DNA from: an uncultured Lachnospiraceae bacterium
GTDB lineage: Bacteria > Bacillota > Clostridia > Lachnospirales > Lachnospiraceae
DNA length: 21,866 nucleotides
Assembly: GCA_900549995.1 (NCBI GenBank)
Contig: URQQ01000069.1
Location: 1-21,866 of the forward strand
Direction: 5' to 3'
Part shown: piece by piece, positions 21,630 through 21,866 of the stretch
How positions within the stretch are numbered: the stretch's first letter is position 1
Layout: each line of letters starts with the position of its first letter
Made by a program: the position numbers and the translations under genes
Notes under the pieces: generated by a model
The model's database searches: none
What the model saw: the letters and a program-made list of their open reading frames with translations, nothing else
What the model was told of the DNA's origin: nothing

Positions 21630-21866
21630 TCATGCCTGATTCTTTCCGTCCCTCTTTGCCCTGAGGAATTCTACATTGGATTCTACCTTTTTCTTCGTCA
21701 GCGGATATACAAATATCAGCATTAAGGCAACACAGATAAAAAGGATTCCCGGAACAATCGTTGCCAGTTTATAAAGACCGCTTAGTACTTCGGCTGTCTG
21801 GGTTTTTGCGGCAGATTCATATCCGATGATGCCAAGCGCATACCCGCCGAGTCCCCCTGCAAGTGC
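21630..21866 (-). CDS. GPH-type (glycoside-pentoside-hexuronide) symporter, C-terminal part
   Basis: The minus-strand frame is open from the right edge to a TGA at 21632-21630, giving 78 residues. It begins ALAGGLGGYALGIIGYES, then QTAEVLSGLYKLATIVPG, a membrane helix ILFICVALMLIFVYPL, and TKKKVESNVEFLRAKRDG. The glycine-rich helix, the AEVLSGLYKL turn and the YPLTKKKVE end are typical of the last two helices of GPH/MelB-like cation-sugar symporters. The substrate, the N-terminus and any partner glycosidase lie outside the window. Its terminator lies at 21510-21544, so it is separate from the radical SAM operon. Confidence 0.78.
   Translation of the reverse strand, partial: ALAGGLGGYALGIIGYESAAKTQTAEVLSGLYKLATIVPGILFICVALMLIFVYPLTKKKVESNVEFLRAKRDGKNQA

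Noticed and set aside
1..21866. CRISPR array, tRNA, rRNA or insertion sequence
   Set aside because: No spaced direct repeats, cloverleaf, rRNA core sequence or transposase was seen.

Overview
This window reads as chromosomal DNA of a low-to-mid-GC Gram-positive of class Clostridia, most likely Lachnospiraceae. The support is a Firmicutes-type L27 with a Prp-cleavable N-terminus, Prp itself, a 205-residue LexA with GAAC-N4-GTTY operators, the gene order rplU-prp-rpmA-obgE-yhbY-nadD-yqeK-rsfS, and strong AGGAGG-type ribosome binding sites. I see no prophage, insertion sequence, CRISPR array, tRNA or rRNA. Genus is inference only.

Left part (1-2964): the tail of a GGDEF diguanylate cyclase (+) faces a XerS-like tyrosine recombinase (-). 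Next come a LysM/transmembrane protein resembling the SOS division inhibitor YneA (-) and divergent lexA (+). The LysM-lexA gap carries a consensus promoter (TTGACA-N17-TATAAT) with a LexA box filling its spacer, plus several further boxes. A large imperfect palindrome with 6-bp central spacer sits just upstream of the recombinase and looks like a candidate dif-type site or operator. A 21-bp perfect stem terminates lexA.

Middle (2965-7482): a GNAT acetyltransferase, then an ABC exporter cassette (two paralogous ATPases, one ABC-2-like permease, possibly a 38-residue membrane peptide). A divergent TetR-family regulator faces it across a 13-bp-arm operator that covers both -35 boxes.

Core cluster (7483-12140), all on the minus strand: rplU-prp-rpmA from one promoter with an L21-type leader, then a terminator, then obgE-yhbY-nadD-yqeK-rsfS from a second promoter with a structured leader of about 165 nt. 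These genes serve ribosome assembly, NAD synthesis and nucleotide stress.

Right part (12145-21301), still minus: a promoter near 21430 precedes a radical SAM protein (TIGR03960-like), its DUF2344 partner and a short RNase E/G. These normally lie directly before rplU. Here they are separated from it by seven genes: an SPL-like radical SAM protein ending in a beta-clamp motif, a YbaK deacylase, two HAD hydrolases, aspartate kinase, a CBS protein and an amidohydrolase. At the right edge is the C-terminus of a GPH-type sugar symporter (-) with its terminator.

The most unusual items are the SOS/recombinase neighbourhood with its palindrome, the beta-clamp motif on the radical SAM protein, the obgE leader, and the small TTG-start membrane ORF after the ABC permease.
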